A stretch of DNA of 64,000 bases from an uncultured Dongia sp. (GCF_936916975.1 NZ_CAKZGO010000042.1:1-64000); one strand, 5' to 3'. Positions 12,812 through 22,985 are shown, numbered from the stretch's first letter. Program-made: numbers and translations. Notes: a model not told the origin generated them from the sequence alone.

Positions 12812-12854
12812 TATTCAAGATTCAATCAAGTGGCTAAGATACGGATCATAAAAG

Positions 12855-13448
12855 ATGTTTACAGGAATTGTGACGGACCTCGCCACGGTTCGTGCGCTGA
12901 AGCCAGGTCCAGTGACCCGGCTTGAGATCGCGACGAGCTACGACACGGCCGGCATTGCCTTGGGGGCGTCGGTTGCCTGCAACGGCTGCTGCCTCAGCGT
13001 CGTCGAAAAGGGCGCTGGTTGGCTGGCTTTCGAGGCCGCGCAGGAGACCCTCAACGTCACCACGCTCAAGGATTGGCAGGTCGGCCACCGCATCAATCTC
13101 GAACGCCCCATGCAAGTTGGCGACGAGCTGGGCGGGCATATCGTGGCCGGTCACGTCGATGGTATCGGCACGGTGGTGATCGCTGCGGAAGATCAGGGCA
13201 GCCTGAGGTTGACCGTCGAAGTCCCTGAAAATTTGGCAAAATATATCGCCTCCAAGGGTTCGGTGACGATCGACGGGGTATCCCTCACGGTCAATGAAGT
13301 GGCCGGAAACCGTTTCGGCGTCTGCCTCATTCCGATCACGCGCGAGGCCACCAATCTGGGCAAGGCCGTTGTCGGCCAGCGGGTCAATCTGGAGATCGAC
13401 CTCATCGCGCGTTATGTCGCGCGGCTATTAGGCCAGGACGGAAACTAA
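12855..13448 (+). CDS. ribE: Riboflavin synthase (alpha chain type)
   Basis: MFTGIVTDLATV; duplicated lumazine-binding domains; GHVDGIG; DGVSLTVNEV. Confidence 0.94.
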   Translation: MFTGIVTDLATVRALKPGPVTRLEIATSYDTAGIALGASVACNGCCLSVVEKGAGWLAFEAAQETLNVTTLKDWQVGHRINLERPMQVGDELGGHIVAGHVDGIGTVVIAAEDQGSLRLTVEVPENLAKYIASKGSVTIDGVSLTVNEVAGNRFGVCLIPITREATNLGKAVVGQRVNLEIDLIARYVARLLGQDGN

Positions 13449-13517
13449 AGCGATCCTCGACCTTGCCGGCCGAAGCCGCTAAGAAGGCGCCAACAATCCC
13501 TTCAGAGTTTAGGAATT

Positions 13518-13997
13518 ATGACCGTTAAGCCACATATCATGGCCTCCCATATTCCACATATTATGGTCGTCGAGGCGCGCTTCTACGAAGACCTGTCCGA
13601 CGCCCTTTGGGAGGGCGCCCAGCGCGCCCTCGACACCGTCGGCGCCACCTATGAGCGCTTCACGGTGCCAGGTGCCTTGGAAATCCCGGCCGTCATTCGT
13701 CTGGCCCACCTCGCGGCCGAGGCTGGCCAGATGACCAAGCCGTTCGACGGCTATGTGGCGCTGGGCTGTGTCATCCGCGGCGAGACCACCCATTACGAGA
13801 CGGTCTGTAACGAGAGCGCCCGCGGCCTCATGACGCTCGCCACCGATTTCGGCCTGTGCATCGGCAACGGCATCCTCACTTGCGAGAATGACGAGCAGGC
13901 CTGGGTCCGCGCCAAGGCCAATGAGCTCGACAAGGGCGGCGGGGCCGCCCTCGCGGCGTTGAGCCTGATCGCCGCGCGCAAGCTGCTGGTGTCATAA
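13518..13997 (+). CDS. ribH: 6,7-dimethyl-8-ribityllumazine synthase
   Basis: VVEARFYEDLSDALWEGAQRALD, FTVPGALEIPAVI, GYVALGCVIRGETTHYETVCNE. Confidence 0.94.
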   Translation: MTVKPHIMASHIPHIMVVEARFYEDLSDALWEGAQRALDTVGATYERFTVPGALEIPAVIRLAHLAAEAGQMTKPFDGYVALGCVIRGETTHYETVCNESARGLMTLATDFGLCIGNGILTCENDEQAWVRAKANELDKGGGAALAALSLIAARKLLVS

Positions 13998-14528
13998 ATG
14001 GCCGACGAAAAAGCCGTCAGCGGCAAGGAACGCAGTCAGCAATTGGCGCTGGAGCGCCGGGCGGCGCGCCTGGCCGCCGTGCAGGCGCTCTATCAGTGGG
14101 AGCAGACCGGCACCAAGCCGGACGTGATCATTTCCGAATTCAGCGTCCATCGTATCGCCCGCCGTCCCCAGGAAGGCGAGGATGCCGAACTGCCACCGGC
14201 TGACCGCAAGCTCTTTACCGAACTGGTCCGCGGTGTCGCCGCTGGGGTTTCCGAACTCGACGACATGCTCTCGGCCGTCATCTCCGATGAATGGCGGGTT
14301 GAACGACTGGAATCGATCCTGCGCGCCATCATGCGCTGCGGGGCCTATGAGCTCGCCCATCGCCAGGACGTGCCGCCCAAGGTCGTGATCAGCGAATATG
14401 TCGCCGTGGCCGACGCCTTCTTCGGCGAGAAGGAGACCGGCATGACCAACGGTGTCCTCGACAAGCTGGCACAGTCGCTGCGGCCAGGTGAATTAGGGGC
14501 GGGGCGCGGTGGCAAAACTACCGGGTGA
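13998..14528 (+). CDS. nusB: Transcription antitermination factor NusB
   Basis: RRAARLAAVQALYQWEQTG, LRAIMRCGAYELAHRQDVPPKVVISEYVAVADAFFGEKETGMTNGVLDKLAQ. Confidence 0.93.
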   Translation: MADEKAVSGKERSQQLALERRAARLAAVQALYQWEQTGTKPDVIISEFSVHRIARRPQEGEDAELPPADRKLFTELVRGVAAGVSELDDMLSAVISDEWRVERLESILRAIMRCGAYELAHRQDVPPKVVISEYVAVADAFFGEKETGMTNGVLDKLAQSLRPGELGAGRGGKTTG

Positions 14529-15498
14529 GTTTGATCTCATCGCGCGCTACTTCGCGCCGCTTGCGGCCGGCATGCCCGGCGCTCTAGGTCTCACCGACGA
14601 TGCGTGCACGCTGACGCCGCTACCCGGCCAGGACCTTGTCCTGACGGTTGATGCGCTGGTGGCTGGCGTCCATTTCCTGCCCGACGATCCCGCCGACCTC
14701 GTTGCGCGCAAGATGCTGCGGGTCAACCTCTCCGACCTTGCCGCCAAGGGTGCCAAGCCCATCGGCTATCTGATGGCGACCGCCTTCTCCCCTGACATCG
14801 ATGAAAAGTGGGTGGCGGATTTCGCCCGTGGCCTCGCGGCCGACCAGGCTGAATTCGGCATCTCCCTGATGGGTGGCGACACCGTGGCGACGCCAGGACC
14901 CTTGAGCCTGTCGCTGACCGCGATCGGTTCGGTGCCCTCCGGCCGCGCCCTCCGGCGCAACGGGGCCAGGCCTGGCGACATCGTGCTCGTCTCCGGCTCG
15001 ATCGGCGACGGGGCGCTCGGCCTCAAGGTATTGCGCCATGAATTTCTGGGAGCACCCAGCGCCGACCGGAATTACTTGAGCGGCCGCTATCATCTGCCGC
15101 AACCCCGCGTGACCTTGGGCCAGGCCCTGCTGAAGACCGGCCATATCCACGCGATGATGGATGTGTCCGACGGCCTCGTGGCCGATCTCGCACACATCGC
15201 TGAGGCCTCGGGCGCTGGCGCCATCCTCCGCGCCAATGACGTGCCGATCTCGGAACCCGCCGCTGCCATCCTCGCGGATGAACCCGATCTGCTGCCCCTG
15301 CTGCTCACCGGCGGTGACGATTACGAACTGCTGCTGACCGCGTCACCGGCAGCGGTCGCTGATCTCATGGGCCTAGCCGCCGAACTCGACATCCCCCTGG
15401 CCGTGATCGGCGAGATCGTCGCCGGCAGCGGCGTCTCCGTCAAAGACCGCGACGGCGCCGCACTTGAAATCGGCAGCAGCGGCTTTCGGCACTTCTGA
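14509..15498 (+). CDS. thiL: Thiamine-monophosphate kinase
   Basis: GTG start; EFDLIARYFAPLA, LTDDACTL, KMLRVNLSDLAAKGAKPIGYLM, MDVSDGLVADL. Confidence 0.93.
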   Translation: MAKLPGEFDLIARYFAPLAAGMPGALGLTDDACTLTPLPGQDLVLTVDALVAGVHFLPDDPADLVARKMLRVNLSDLAAKGAKPIGYLMATAFSPDIDEKWVADFARGLAADQAEFGISLMGGDTVATPGPLSLSLTAIGSVPSGRALRRNGARPGDIVLVSGSIGDGALGLKVLRHEFLGAPSADRNYLSGRYHLPQPRVTLGQALLKTGHIHAMMDVSDGLVADLAHIAEASGAGAILRANDVPISEPAAAILADEPDLLPLLLTGGDDYELLLTASPAAVADLMGLAAELDIPLAVIGEIVAGSGVSVKDRDGAALEIGSSGFRHF

Positions 15499-15519
15499 CT
15501 ACTCAGACGGCAGCATAAT

Positions 15520-15614
15520 AAACTCGTCATGGTCCGCGAAGGCGGACCACCCACGAGTTTGATTGCGATTGAAGAAAGTAAGTCGTGGGTGGTCCGCCTT
15601 CGCGGACCATGACG
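15520..15614. repeat. Nested palindromic intergenic repeat (REP-like doublet)
   Basis: Perfect 32-bp inverted repeat 15525-15556 / 15583-15614 (CGTCATGGTCCGCGAAGGCGGACCACCCACGA); each arm also holds the internal hairpin GGTCCGC-GAAG-GCGGACC. Confidence 0.9.
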
Positions 15615-15633
15615 ATTGGTGAATGAGCGAGAC

Positions 15634-16242
15634 CTAAACCCCCAGTCCCAGCGCCCTCAATTCCGCCAGCGCCGTCCCATCATTGCGGAAATGCACGGCC
15701 TTGATGCCGAGCTTGCGCGCGGCGTCGATATTGGCCTGGTTGTCGTCGATGAAGGCGCATTGCTCCGGCGGCAGGGCGATCTTCTCCAGCAGGTGGTGAT
15801 AGATCTCCGGATCCGGCTTGATCATCCGCAGATGCCCGGAGACCGCGACATATTTCATCTGCTTGACGAAGGGCAGGTGATGGCTGCCGGTCTCATAGGT
15901 CTCGGCCGACCAGTTGGTGAGGCCATAAGCGGGAATACCCGCCGCCAGCACCCGATCCAGAATGTCATGCCCCTCGGCGACCGGGCCCGACACCATCTCG
16001 TCCCAGCGTGCGTGGAAGGCTTCGATCAGCGGGGCATGCTGCGGATGCAGGGCGCTCAAGCTGGCGATGGCCTCGGCCCAGGTGCGGCCGCGGTCCTGTT
16101 CCAAATTCCAGGCGGGGCTGCAGACATCGCGCAGAAACGCTTTCCGTGCCGCGGCATCGGGGATCAGTCGGCGATAGAGGTTTTCCGGGTCCCAGCCGAC
16201 GAGAACGTTGCCGAAATCGAAAATGACGGCGCCTATGGTCAT
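15634..16242 (-). CDS. HAD family hydrolase (HAD-IA)
   Basis: MTIGAVIFDFGNVLVGWDP (DxG variant of motif I), GLTNWS, KPDPEIYHHLLEKI, CAFIDDNQANIDAA. Confidence 0.88.
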   Translation of the reverse strand: MTIGAVIFDFGNVLVGWDPENLYRRLIPDAAARKAFLRDVCSPAWNLEQDRGRTWAEAIASLSALHPQHAPLIEAFHARWDEMVSGPVAEGHDILDRVLAAGIPAYGLTNWSAETYETGSHHLPFVKQMKYVAVSGHLRMIKPDPEIYHHLLEKIALPPEQCAFIDDNQANIDAARKLGIKAVHFRNDGTALAELRALGLGV

Positions 16243-16339
16243 GAAAATCCTCTGCTTTCGGGGAATCAGGCGGTTCGTGTAGAGTGGCCCGGAATGTGAA
16301 GGCCGAATATGGCAATTTTTGGCGCGCGTCGGTAGGTGC

Positions 16340-16780
16340 ATGAAGAAGCTGATCATCCTGCTTGTCGTTCTGCTCCTGCTCGGTGGCGGTGGCGCTGCGG
16401 CGTGGTGGTTTTTCCTGAAACCGCCAGAAGATGGGGCGTCGGTGGTCGAGGAACTGCCGCCGCCGGTCCTCACTCAGGTCGATCTGCCGCTGATCTCGAT
16501 CTCCATCATCAAGAACAACAAATCGACCCAGCGCCTCGACTTCCTCATCTCCGTGGTGTTCGACGCCCCTGAGAAGCAGACACTCATGAATGAACGCATG
16601 CCGCAATTGATGGACGCCATCGTGACGGAACTCCACGGCCTGCTGCCGCGCAAGATGGTGGAGCAGGGCGGCTTCGACCGCGTCTATCTCGAGGAGCGCC
16701 TGACCAAGATGGCCGAGACGCAGTTCGGCAAGGGCACGCTCAACAAGATCTATATCCGGGACATGCAGGTCTATAAATGA
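16340..16780 (+). CDS. FliL-like flagellar basal body-associated family protein
   Basis: N-terminal TM MKKLIILLVVLLLLGGGGAAAWWFF; C-terminal MPQLMDAIVTELHGLLPRKMVEQGG...LNKIYIRDMQVYK. Confidence 0.65.
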   Translation: MKKLIILLVVLLLLGGGGAAAWWFFLKPPEDGASVVEELPPPVLTQVDLPLISISIIKNNKSTQRLDFLISVVFDAPEKQTLMNERMPQLMDAIVTELHGLLPRKMVEQGGFDRVYLEERLTKMAETQFGKGTLNKIYIRDMQVYK

Positions 16781-17988
16781 CTGCAGTGCACCTGCCTGTG
16801 GTGAGCGCGCATCGCGCGGTCTTCGTGCTGGCGATGGCGCAGGCCACCGCCATGATCTGCAACACGATCATGATCGTGACCTCGGCACTCACCGGCCAGA
16901 TGCTGGCGGCCGACAAGGGCTGGGCCACATTGCCGCTCGCCTGCCAGTTCATCGCCACCATGCTGACGACCTTTCCAGCCTCGTTCCTGATGAAGCGCAT
17001 CGGCCGCAAGCGCGGCTTCATGGTGGGCGCCCTCATCGGCATCATCGGCGGCCTGATCATGGCAGGCGCCACCTATGTCGCGAGCTTCTGGCTGTTTGCG
17101 CTCGGCAACACGATCTTTGGCGTCTCGGCAGCCTTCACGCTGTTCTATCGCTTTGCCGCGGCGGAAGCAGCCGACGACGCCTTCCGGCCGAAGGCGATCT
17201 CGCTGGTAATGGCCGGCGGCGTCATCGCCGCATTGGTGGGGCCGGAGCTGTCCAAGCTCGGCCAGGATTTCCTGATGCCCCATCTCTTTGCCGGCGACTT
17301 CCTCTTCATCGTCGGCCTCTCGGTCCTGGTCGTGCTGTTGCTTGTGCCGCTGCAACTGCCGCCGGTTGCCGGCATCGGCCCCAACATCACGCTGGAACCG
17401 GCGCGGCCGCTGCTGGAGATCGTGCTGCAGCCGCGCGCCTTGTCGGCGATCCTGGCGGCCATGCTGGGCTACGGTGTCATGTCCTTCGTGATGACGGCGA
17501 CGCCGCTGGCCATGACCTTCTGCGGCTTCAACCTCAAGACCGGCATCGCCTTCGTCATCCAATGGCATGTGCTGGCGATGTTCGCCCCCAGCTTCGTCAC
17601 CGGCCATATCATCAAGCGCTTCGGCGAGTTCCGCGTCATGTCGGCTGGCGTGCTTTGCTACGTGGTCTCAATCGCCATGGGCATGAGCGGCATCGACATC
17701 CACCATTTCTGGATTGCGCTGGTGCTACTGGGATTGGGTTGGAATTTTCTTTATGTCGCCGGCACCAGCCAGCTCACCAAATGCTACCGTCCCTCTGAAC
17801 GCGCCAAGATCCAGGCCTTCAACGATTGCATGATCTTCTCCGCCGTGGCGCTGTGCTCCTTCATCGCCGGTACCGTCGAGCAGGCCTTCGGCTGGGATTG
17901 GGTCCTGCGCGGCGCTATCGTGCCGGTGTTCTTCATCGCCGCGGCGCTGGTGTTCGGCTGGCGGCGGGAAGTTGCTTTGGCAAAGTGA
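16777..17988 (+). CDS. MFS transporter
   Basis: About 12 hydrophobic segments; RIGRKRGFMVGALIGIIGG loop; ATGA overlap with upstream gene. Confidence 0.85.
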   Translation: MTAVHLPVVSAHRAVFVLAMAQATAMICNTIMIVTSALTGQMLAADKGWATLPLACQFIATMLTTFPASFLMKRIGRKRGFMVGALIGIIGGLIMAGATYVASFWLFALGNTIFGVSAAFTLFYRFAAAEAADDAFRPKAISLVMAGGVIAALVGPELSKLGQDFLMPHLFAGDFLFIVGLSVLVVLLLVPLQLPPVAGIGPNITLEPARPLLEIVLQPRALSAILAAMLGYGVMSFVMTATPLAMTFCGFNLKTGIAFVIQWHVLAMFAPSFVTGHIIKRFGEFRVMSAGVLCYVVSIAMGMSGIDIHHFWIALVLLGLGWNFLYVAGTSQLTKCYRPSERAKIQAFNDCMIFSAVALCSFIAGTVEQAFGWDWVLRGAIVPVFFIAAALVFGWRREVALAK

Positions 17989-17995
17989 GGTCACC

Positions 17996-18775
17996 ATGAC
18001 CGACGCCATGGAAGAATATGACGGCCGCATGCTGACCCTCCTGCAGATGATCTGGGGGGAGGGGTATCTGTCGCCGGGTGGCCCGCAGGCGGTGCGCGAT
18101 ATCGCACATGGTGTTGATCTCGGGCAGAAGCATGTGCTGGATATCGGCTGTGGCCTCGGTGGTCTCGATCAGGTGCTGCTGACCCTGGGCGCCCGCCATG
18201 TCACCGGCATCGATGTTTCGCCCGCCATCGTCGAGCGCGGGCAGGAACGCATCCGCCGCTCCGGCCTCGGCAACCGGCTGGAGATCAAGCTGGTGGCACC
18301 AGGACCGCTGCCCTTCGCCGATGCCAGCTTCGATGTCGTCTTCGGCAAGGATGCCTGGCTGCATATCCCGGACAAGGCCGCGCATTTCGCCGAAGTGCGC
18401 CGCGTGCTGAAGCCAGGCGGGCGCATTGCCGCGGGCGATTGGATGAAGGCGCCCGGTCCCTACAGCCGCGACATGGCGTATTTCTTCGAGATGGAGGGGC
18501 TCACCTACCATCTCGTTACTCTTGCCGACTACGGCACGCTGCTGCATGAGGCGGGCTTCACCGACATCCGGCTCGAGGACATCACCGAGCGTTACCGCGC
18601 CGAAGCCCATGACGAACTGGCCCGCATGCAGGGCGAATTGGCGAAAATGATGCTGGCCGAACTAGGCCCGGAGGCGAACGCCCATTTCATCGAAGACTGG
18701 CGCGCGCTCACTGTCGTCCTCGACAAGGGCGAGCTGCGCCCGGCGCGCATTTGGGCGACCAAGCCGGCCGCCTGA
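17996..18775 (+). CDS. SAM-dependent class I methyltransferase
   Basis: VLDIGCGLGGLDQVLLTLGARHVTGIDVSPAIVERGQERI; FDVVFGKDAWLHIPDKAAHFAEVRRVLKPGGRIAAGDW. Confidence 0.88.
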   Translation: MTDAMEEYDGRMLTLLQMIWGEGYLSPGGPQAVRDIAHGVDLGQKHVLDIGCGLGGLDQVLLTLGARHVTGIDVSPAIVERGQERIRRSGLGNRLEIKLVAPGPLPFADASFDVVFGKDAWLHIPDKAAHFAEVRRVLKPGGRIAAGDWMKAPGPYSRDMAYFFEMEGLTYHLVTLADYGTLLHEAGFTDIRLEDITERYRAEAHDELARMQGELAKMMLAELGPEANAHFIEDWRALTVVLDKGELRPARIWATKPAA

Positions 18776-19022
18776 GTTCGCGCTGCAGCGCAACATAAAT
18801 TGCGACTCGTATTTTCGGCATCTTTGCCGGGGCTTGGGCGTTCAATACCCCTGCGGCGCGAATGGCGGGCAGGGCCCCTTCGGTTGCAACAGCATGCCTA
18901 TTCCTTTATGTTCCGGCCACTTTTAATGATCGCCGTAGGTGATCTCCCGGTCCCACACCCAAGGCCCGCGAGCGACCCCAAACGGCGGCACGCCAACTCA
19001 ATTCTGAATAGGGGATACAAGA

Positions 19023-21098
19023 ATGGATTCGTGGCTTTGGGGAGTAATCGCCTGCGGCGTCTTCGCGCTGCTCTACGGCGTCTGGGCGACCAGATCCGTC
19101 CTGGCGGAGAGTGCCGGTAATGCGCGCATGCAGGAAATCGCTGCAGCGATCCAGGAAGGCGCCAATGCCTATCTGAACAAGCAATATACCGCGATCGCGA
19201 TCGTCGGCGTCATCGTGACCGTCGTCCTTCTCGTTTTCCTGTCGACCCTGTCGGCGGTCGGCTTCGTCATCGGCGCCGTGCTGTCGGGGATCACCGGCTA
19301 TGTCGGTATGAATGTCTCGGTCCGCGCCAATGTGCGCACGGCTGAAGCGGCGCGCCGCGGCATGGCCCCGGCGCTCGACGTAGCGGCGAAGTCTGGCGGC
19401 ATCACCGGCATGCTGGTGGTCGGCCTCGGCCTCATCGGCGTTGCCGGCTATTACGGCATTCTGAAATCGTCGGGCGTCGAAATGCGCGCGATGCTGGAAG
19501 CGCTGGTCGGTCTCTCCTTCGGTGCCTCGCTCATCTCCATCTTCGCCCGTCTCGGCGGCGGCATCTTCACCAAGGGCGCCGATGTCGGCGCCGATCTGGT
19601 CGGCAAGATCGAAGCTGGAATCCCGGAAGATGATCCCCGCAACCCCGCCGTCATCGCCGACAATGTCGGTGACAATGTCGGCGATTGCGCCGGCATGGCC
19701 GCCGATCTCTTCGAGACCTTCGCCGTCACCGTGGTCGCCACGATGCTGCTGGGCTCGATCTTCTTCACCGGCCCGGCCCAGGAAATCCTGATGCTGCTGC
19801 CGCTGCTGATCTGCGGCGCCAGCGTCATCGGCTCCGTCGTCGGCATGTTCGCCATCAAATTGGGCGCCAGCCAGAACATCATGGGCGCCCTCTATAAGGG
19901 CCTCATCACGGCCAGCGTCATCTCGATCGTCATCATCGCCGGCCTGGTCCAGTACCTGTTTGGCTTTGGCGTGATCGAGGGCACGACGCTGACCGGCAGT
20001 GCCATCTTCTGGTGCGCGGTCGTTGGCCTTGCGGTCACCGGCCTCCTGGTCTGGATCACCGAATACTACACCTCGACGGCCTACCGTCCGGTGCGCTCGG
20101 TGGCGCAGGCTTCGACCACCGGCCATGCCACCAACATCATCCAGGGTCTCGCGGTTTCGATGGAAGCCTGCGCACTCCCGGTGCTGGTGATCTCGGCAGC
20201 CATCGTCGCGGCCTTCAGCCTCGGCGGTCTCTATGGTATCGCCATCTCCGCCACCACCATGCTGTCGCTGGCCGGCATTGTCGTCGCTCTCGACGCCTAT
20301 GGCCCGGTCACTGACAACGCCGGCGGTATCGCGGAAATGTCCGAACTCCCGCCGGAAGTCCGCAAGGTCACGGATGCGCTGGATGCGGTCGGCAACACCA
20401 CCAAGGCGGTCACCAAGGGCTATGCCATCGGTTCGGCAGCGCTCGCGGCCCTGGTGCTGTTCGCGGCCTATACCGAGGATCTGAAGCACTACTTCCCGCA
20501 GCTGATTGATCAGATCAAGTTCGAGCTGAACAATCCCTACGTGGTCATCGGCCTGTTCATCGGCGGCGCCCTGCCGTTCATGTTCGCGTCCATGGGCATG
20601 ATGGCGGTGGGTCGTGCGGCGGCCTCGGTCGTCGTCGAAGTGCGCCGTCAGTTCAAGGAAATCCCGGGCATTATGGAAGGCACGGCCAAGCCGGAATACG
20701 GCAAGGCGGTCGCCATGCTCACCACCGCGGCGATCAAGGAGATGATCATCCCCTCCTTGCTGCCGGTGGCGGCACCGATCGTGCTCTACTTTGTCATCGC
20801 GACCGTTGCGGGGCAGGCCGAGGGCTTCATCGCTTTGGGCGCCATGCTGCTGGGCACGATCGTCACGGGCCTCTTCGTGGCCATCCAGATGACCTCTGGT
20901 GGTGGCGCCTGGGACAATGCCAAGAAGTACATTGAAGACGGCCATCACGGCGGCAAGGGCTCCGACGCCCACAAGGCCGCAGTGACCGGTGATACGGTCG
21001 GTGATCCCTACAAGGACACCGCCGGTCCCGCCGTCAACCCGATGATCAAGATCACGAACATCGTGGCCTTGCTTCTGCTGGCAGCACTCGCCCACTAA
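19023..21098 (+). CDS. hppA: Membrane-bound K+-insensitive H+-translocating pyrophosphatase
   Basis: [78 protein letters not shown]. Confidence 0.97.
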   Translation: MDSWLWGVIACGVFALLYGVWATRSVLAESAGNARMQEIAAAIQEGANAYLNKQYTAIAIVGVIVTVVLLVFLSTLSAVGFVIGAVLSGITGYVGMNVSVRANVRTAEAARRGMAPALDVAAKSGGITGMLVVGLGLIGVAGYYGILKSSGVEMRAMLEALVGLSFGASLISIFARLGGGIFTKGADVGADLVGKIEAGIPEDDPRNPAVIADNVGDNVGDCAGMAADLFETFAVTVVATMLLGSIFFTGPAQEILMLLPLLICGASVIGSVVGMFAIKLGASQNIMGALYKGLITASVISIVIIAGLVQYLFGFGVIEGTTLTGSAIFWCAVVGLAVTGLLVWITEYYTSTAYRPVRSVAQASTTGHATNIIQGLAVSMEACALPVLVISAAIVAAFSLGGLYGIAISATTMLSLAGIVVALDAYGPVTDNAGGIAEMSELPPEVRKVTDALDAVGNTTKAVTKGYAIGSAALAALVLFAAYTEDLKHYFPQLIDQIKFELNNPYVVIGLFIGGALPFMFASMGMMAVGRAAASVVVEVRRQFKEIPGIMEGTAKPEYGKAVAMLTTAAIKEMIIPSLLPVAAPIVLYFVIATVAGQAEGFIALGAMLLGTIVTGLFVAIQMTSGGGAWDNAKKYIEDGHHGGKGSDAHKAAVTGDTVGDPYKDTAGPAVNPMIKITNIVALLLLAALAH

Positions 21099-21123
21099 GC
21101 GAGGCAAGTCATCGCTGAAACGG

Positions 21124-21154
21124 AAACCCCGGCCGAGCAATCGGCCGGGGTTTT
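21124..21154 (+). terminator. Rho-independent terminator of hppA
   Basis: AAACCCCGGCCGAgcaaTCGGCCGGGGTTTT. Confidence 0.9.
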
Positions 21155-21200
21155 CTTTTGGCTGAAGGGAAGGTTGCATGCCGTGGCGCCAGGGTTCGCC

Positions 21201-22016
21201 TCAGGGCATGGTGGGCGGCGACATCCCATTCGTTTGCGCGGGCAAGCCACCGGCTTTGCCTTCCTCGATGAGTGCCGCCCGGCGCTGCGCATACATGCTG
21301 CGCAGCGCGGCGTAGTAATCGAGCGAATTCTTCTCCAGATCATCGGTGACGTCGAGCATGCGAGCGCGTCCGTCGATGGCGTCCGCCACCGAGCCCGTCA
21401 TCCGGACAACCTGCATGGTGCTGCCGGGAACGTAAGCGACCGGATCGCCGAAGAGTCCGATAGCCGTACCGACGGTGTCGCGCAGGTTCGACGGGCCAAG
21501 CAGCGGAAGCTGTACACTCGGTCCGGGACCGACGCCCCAGACGCCCAAGGTCTGCCCGAAATCGGCCTCGTGCGCTGGCAGGTCCCAGTCGGTCGCGACA
21601 TCAAACAGCCCGGCGCCGCCGACCGTCGTGTTGACGACAAACCGCTGCGTGATGGTCCAGGCCCGATTCATATTCCCTTGCAGCACGTCGTTCACTGCAA
21701 TGACAGGTGCCTTAAGGTTCTGGCCGAAATTGCGCACGCCGTTACGGACGCCGCCCGGCACGTACTCCTGGTAGGTGCGCGCCACCGGCTGCAGGGCGTT
21801 GCGGTCAACCCACTGATTGCCGTCAAAGATAACCCGGTTGGTCGGTTCGGCGGGATCATTCGCTTCATCATAGACCGCACGCGCGATCGGATCGGTTGGA
21901 ACCTGCGCGCAGGCGCTAAGAACCATGAGCGAGATTAGCATGGTCGCTCGGCCGAGGGGAGCAGTCGCGAAAAGTCTACGGCGTGCGATATCAGCGTGCG
22001 AACAGTGCGGAGACAT
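21201..22016 (-). CDS. mlaA: MlaA (VacJ) family outer-membrane lipoprotein
   Basis: Lipobox LMVLSACAQ; DPAEPTNRVIFDGNQWVDRNALQPVARTYQEYVPGGVRNGVRNFGQNLKAPVIAVNDVLQGN. Confidence 0.9.
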   Translation of the reverse strand: MSPHCSHADIARRRLFATAPLGRATMLISLMVLSACAQVPTDPIARAVYDEANDPAEPTNRVIFDGNQWVDRNALQPVARTYQEYVPGGVRNGVRNFGQNLKAPVIAVNDVLQGNMNRAWTITQRFVVNTTVGGAGLFDVATDWDLPAHEADFGQTLGVWGVGPGPSVQLPLLGPSNLRDTVGTAIGLFGDPVAYVPGSTMQVVRMTGSVADAIDGRARMLDVTDDLEKNSLDYYAALRSMYAQRRAALIEEGKAGGLPAQTNGMSPPTMP

Positions 22017-22026
22017 GAGCGACCTC

Positions 22027-22851
22027 TCAGAAGTTGAAGACAAGGCCGAGGGCAACGACACCCTGCGTCGCACTTCCTGCGTCATCGACGATCGGGCTGT
22101 CGGCCGCATCGCCGACCAGCTGCATGACTTTCGCGTTTCCCGTGATGGCCCAATGCTCCGTCATCATGTACGTCGCATTGACGGAGAGGCCGAGATCCTT
22201 GATGCCGCCCTCGGCATCATAGGCTGCTAAGCCGCTCCGCAGAGCGTTGTTGGCGTCGATGCCAAAATAGGTCTCGTTGTACCTGTCATTGGCGTAAGTG
22301 GCGGAAGCATTGAAGCCGAGCCGCAGGCTGTCCCAGGGCGAAAAACTATAGGACGGCCCGAACGTGATGAGCGTTCCGTCACGATCGCTGCCGACACCGC
22401 TCAGGATTTCGACGTCAAAACCCAGTTGGTCGCTCTCATCCAGCACTGCCTTGACGTACATCTTGGCAAATCCGCCCATCGCGACGGTGCCCTCAATGTC
22501 CCGCAAGGCGTCGACGGCATCGTTTTTCACGTCATCGCGGCCGAAGCGATAGGCGAGGGACGGCCCAAGCTCCAGACCAAAGGGCAACACGCCCGCCGGC
22601 ATGACGTTGGCGCGGAGCTTGGATCCGCGCGCCTCGATATAATATTCGTCATAGGCCAACTTGCCGGCGGCGAACGGCGCCGGCTGATAGTCATCGGAAC
22701 CCTCATAGTCCGGCACGATCGCGCCGCCGAGGGTGAGGTAGCCGGTGAAGCCCTTTTTATCCTCCGCCTGTGCAAGCGCAGTCGCAAGACACCCGATGAG
22801 CCCCACAAGCAATGCCGTCCCTGCCCGAATGACAAATTGAGTTGATGTCAC
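22027..22851 (-). CDS. MipA/OmpV family outer-membrane protein
   Basis: Signal peptide then GYLTLGGAIVPDYEGSDDYQPAPFAAGKLAYDEYYIEARGSKLRANV; C-terminal GLVFNF. Confidence 0.88.
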   Translation of the reverse strand: MTSTQFVIRAGTALLVGLIGCLATALAQAEDKKGFTGYLTLGGAIVPDYEGSDDYQPAPFAAGKLAYDEYYIEARGSKLRANVMPAGVLPFGLELGPSLAYRFGRDDVKNDAVDALRDIEGTVAMGGFAKMYVKAVLDESDQLGFDVEILSGVGSDRDGTLITFGPSYSFSPWDSLRLGFNASATYANDRYNETYFGIDANNALRSGLAAYDAEGGIKDLGLSVNATYMMTEHWAITGNAKVMQLVGDAADSPIVDDAGSATQGVVALGLVFNF

Positions 22852-22918
22852 GGTTCTCTCCTTGAATGGTGGCGCCTCTTAGGCCGGCCTTTGATTGCGC
22901 CACCATATCGTTTGAAAT

Positions 22919-22945
22919 AATAGAACGCAACCGTATCGTTCTATT
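22919..22945. promoter_or_regulatory. Candidate operator for the divergent TetR regulator
   Basis: Perfect inverted repeat AATAGAACG-N9-CGTTCTATT in the 134-bp divergent intergenic region. Confidence 0.5.
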
Positions 22946-22985
22946 TATTTTCGCCGCATGCGAAATCCTGTGCTAAACACGAGTC

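Noticed and set aside
11701-13517. FMN riboswitch in the rib cluster
   Set aside because: No conserved RFN-element sequence was seen; the intergenic gaps are too short.
18906-21179. 757-aa ORF antisense to hppA
   Set aside because: Asp/His/Arg-rich composition typical of a high-GC antisense frame; the sense strand is an unambiguous HppA with its own terminator.
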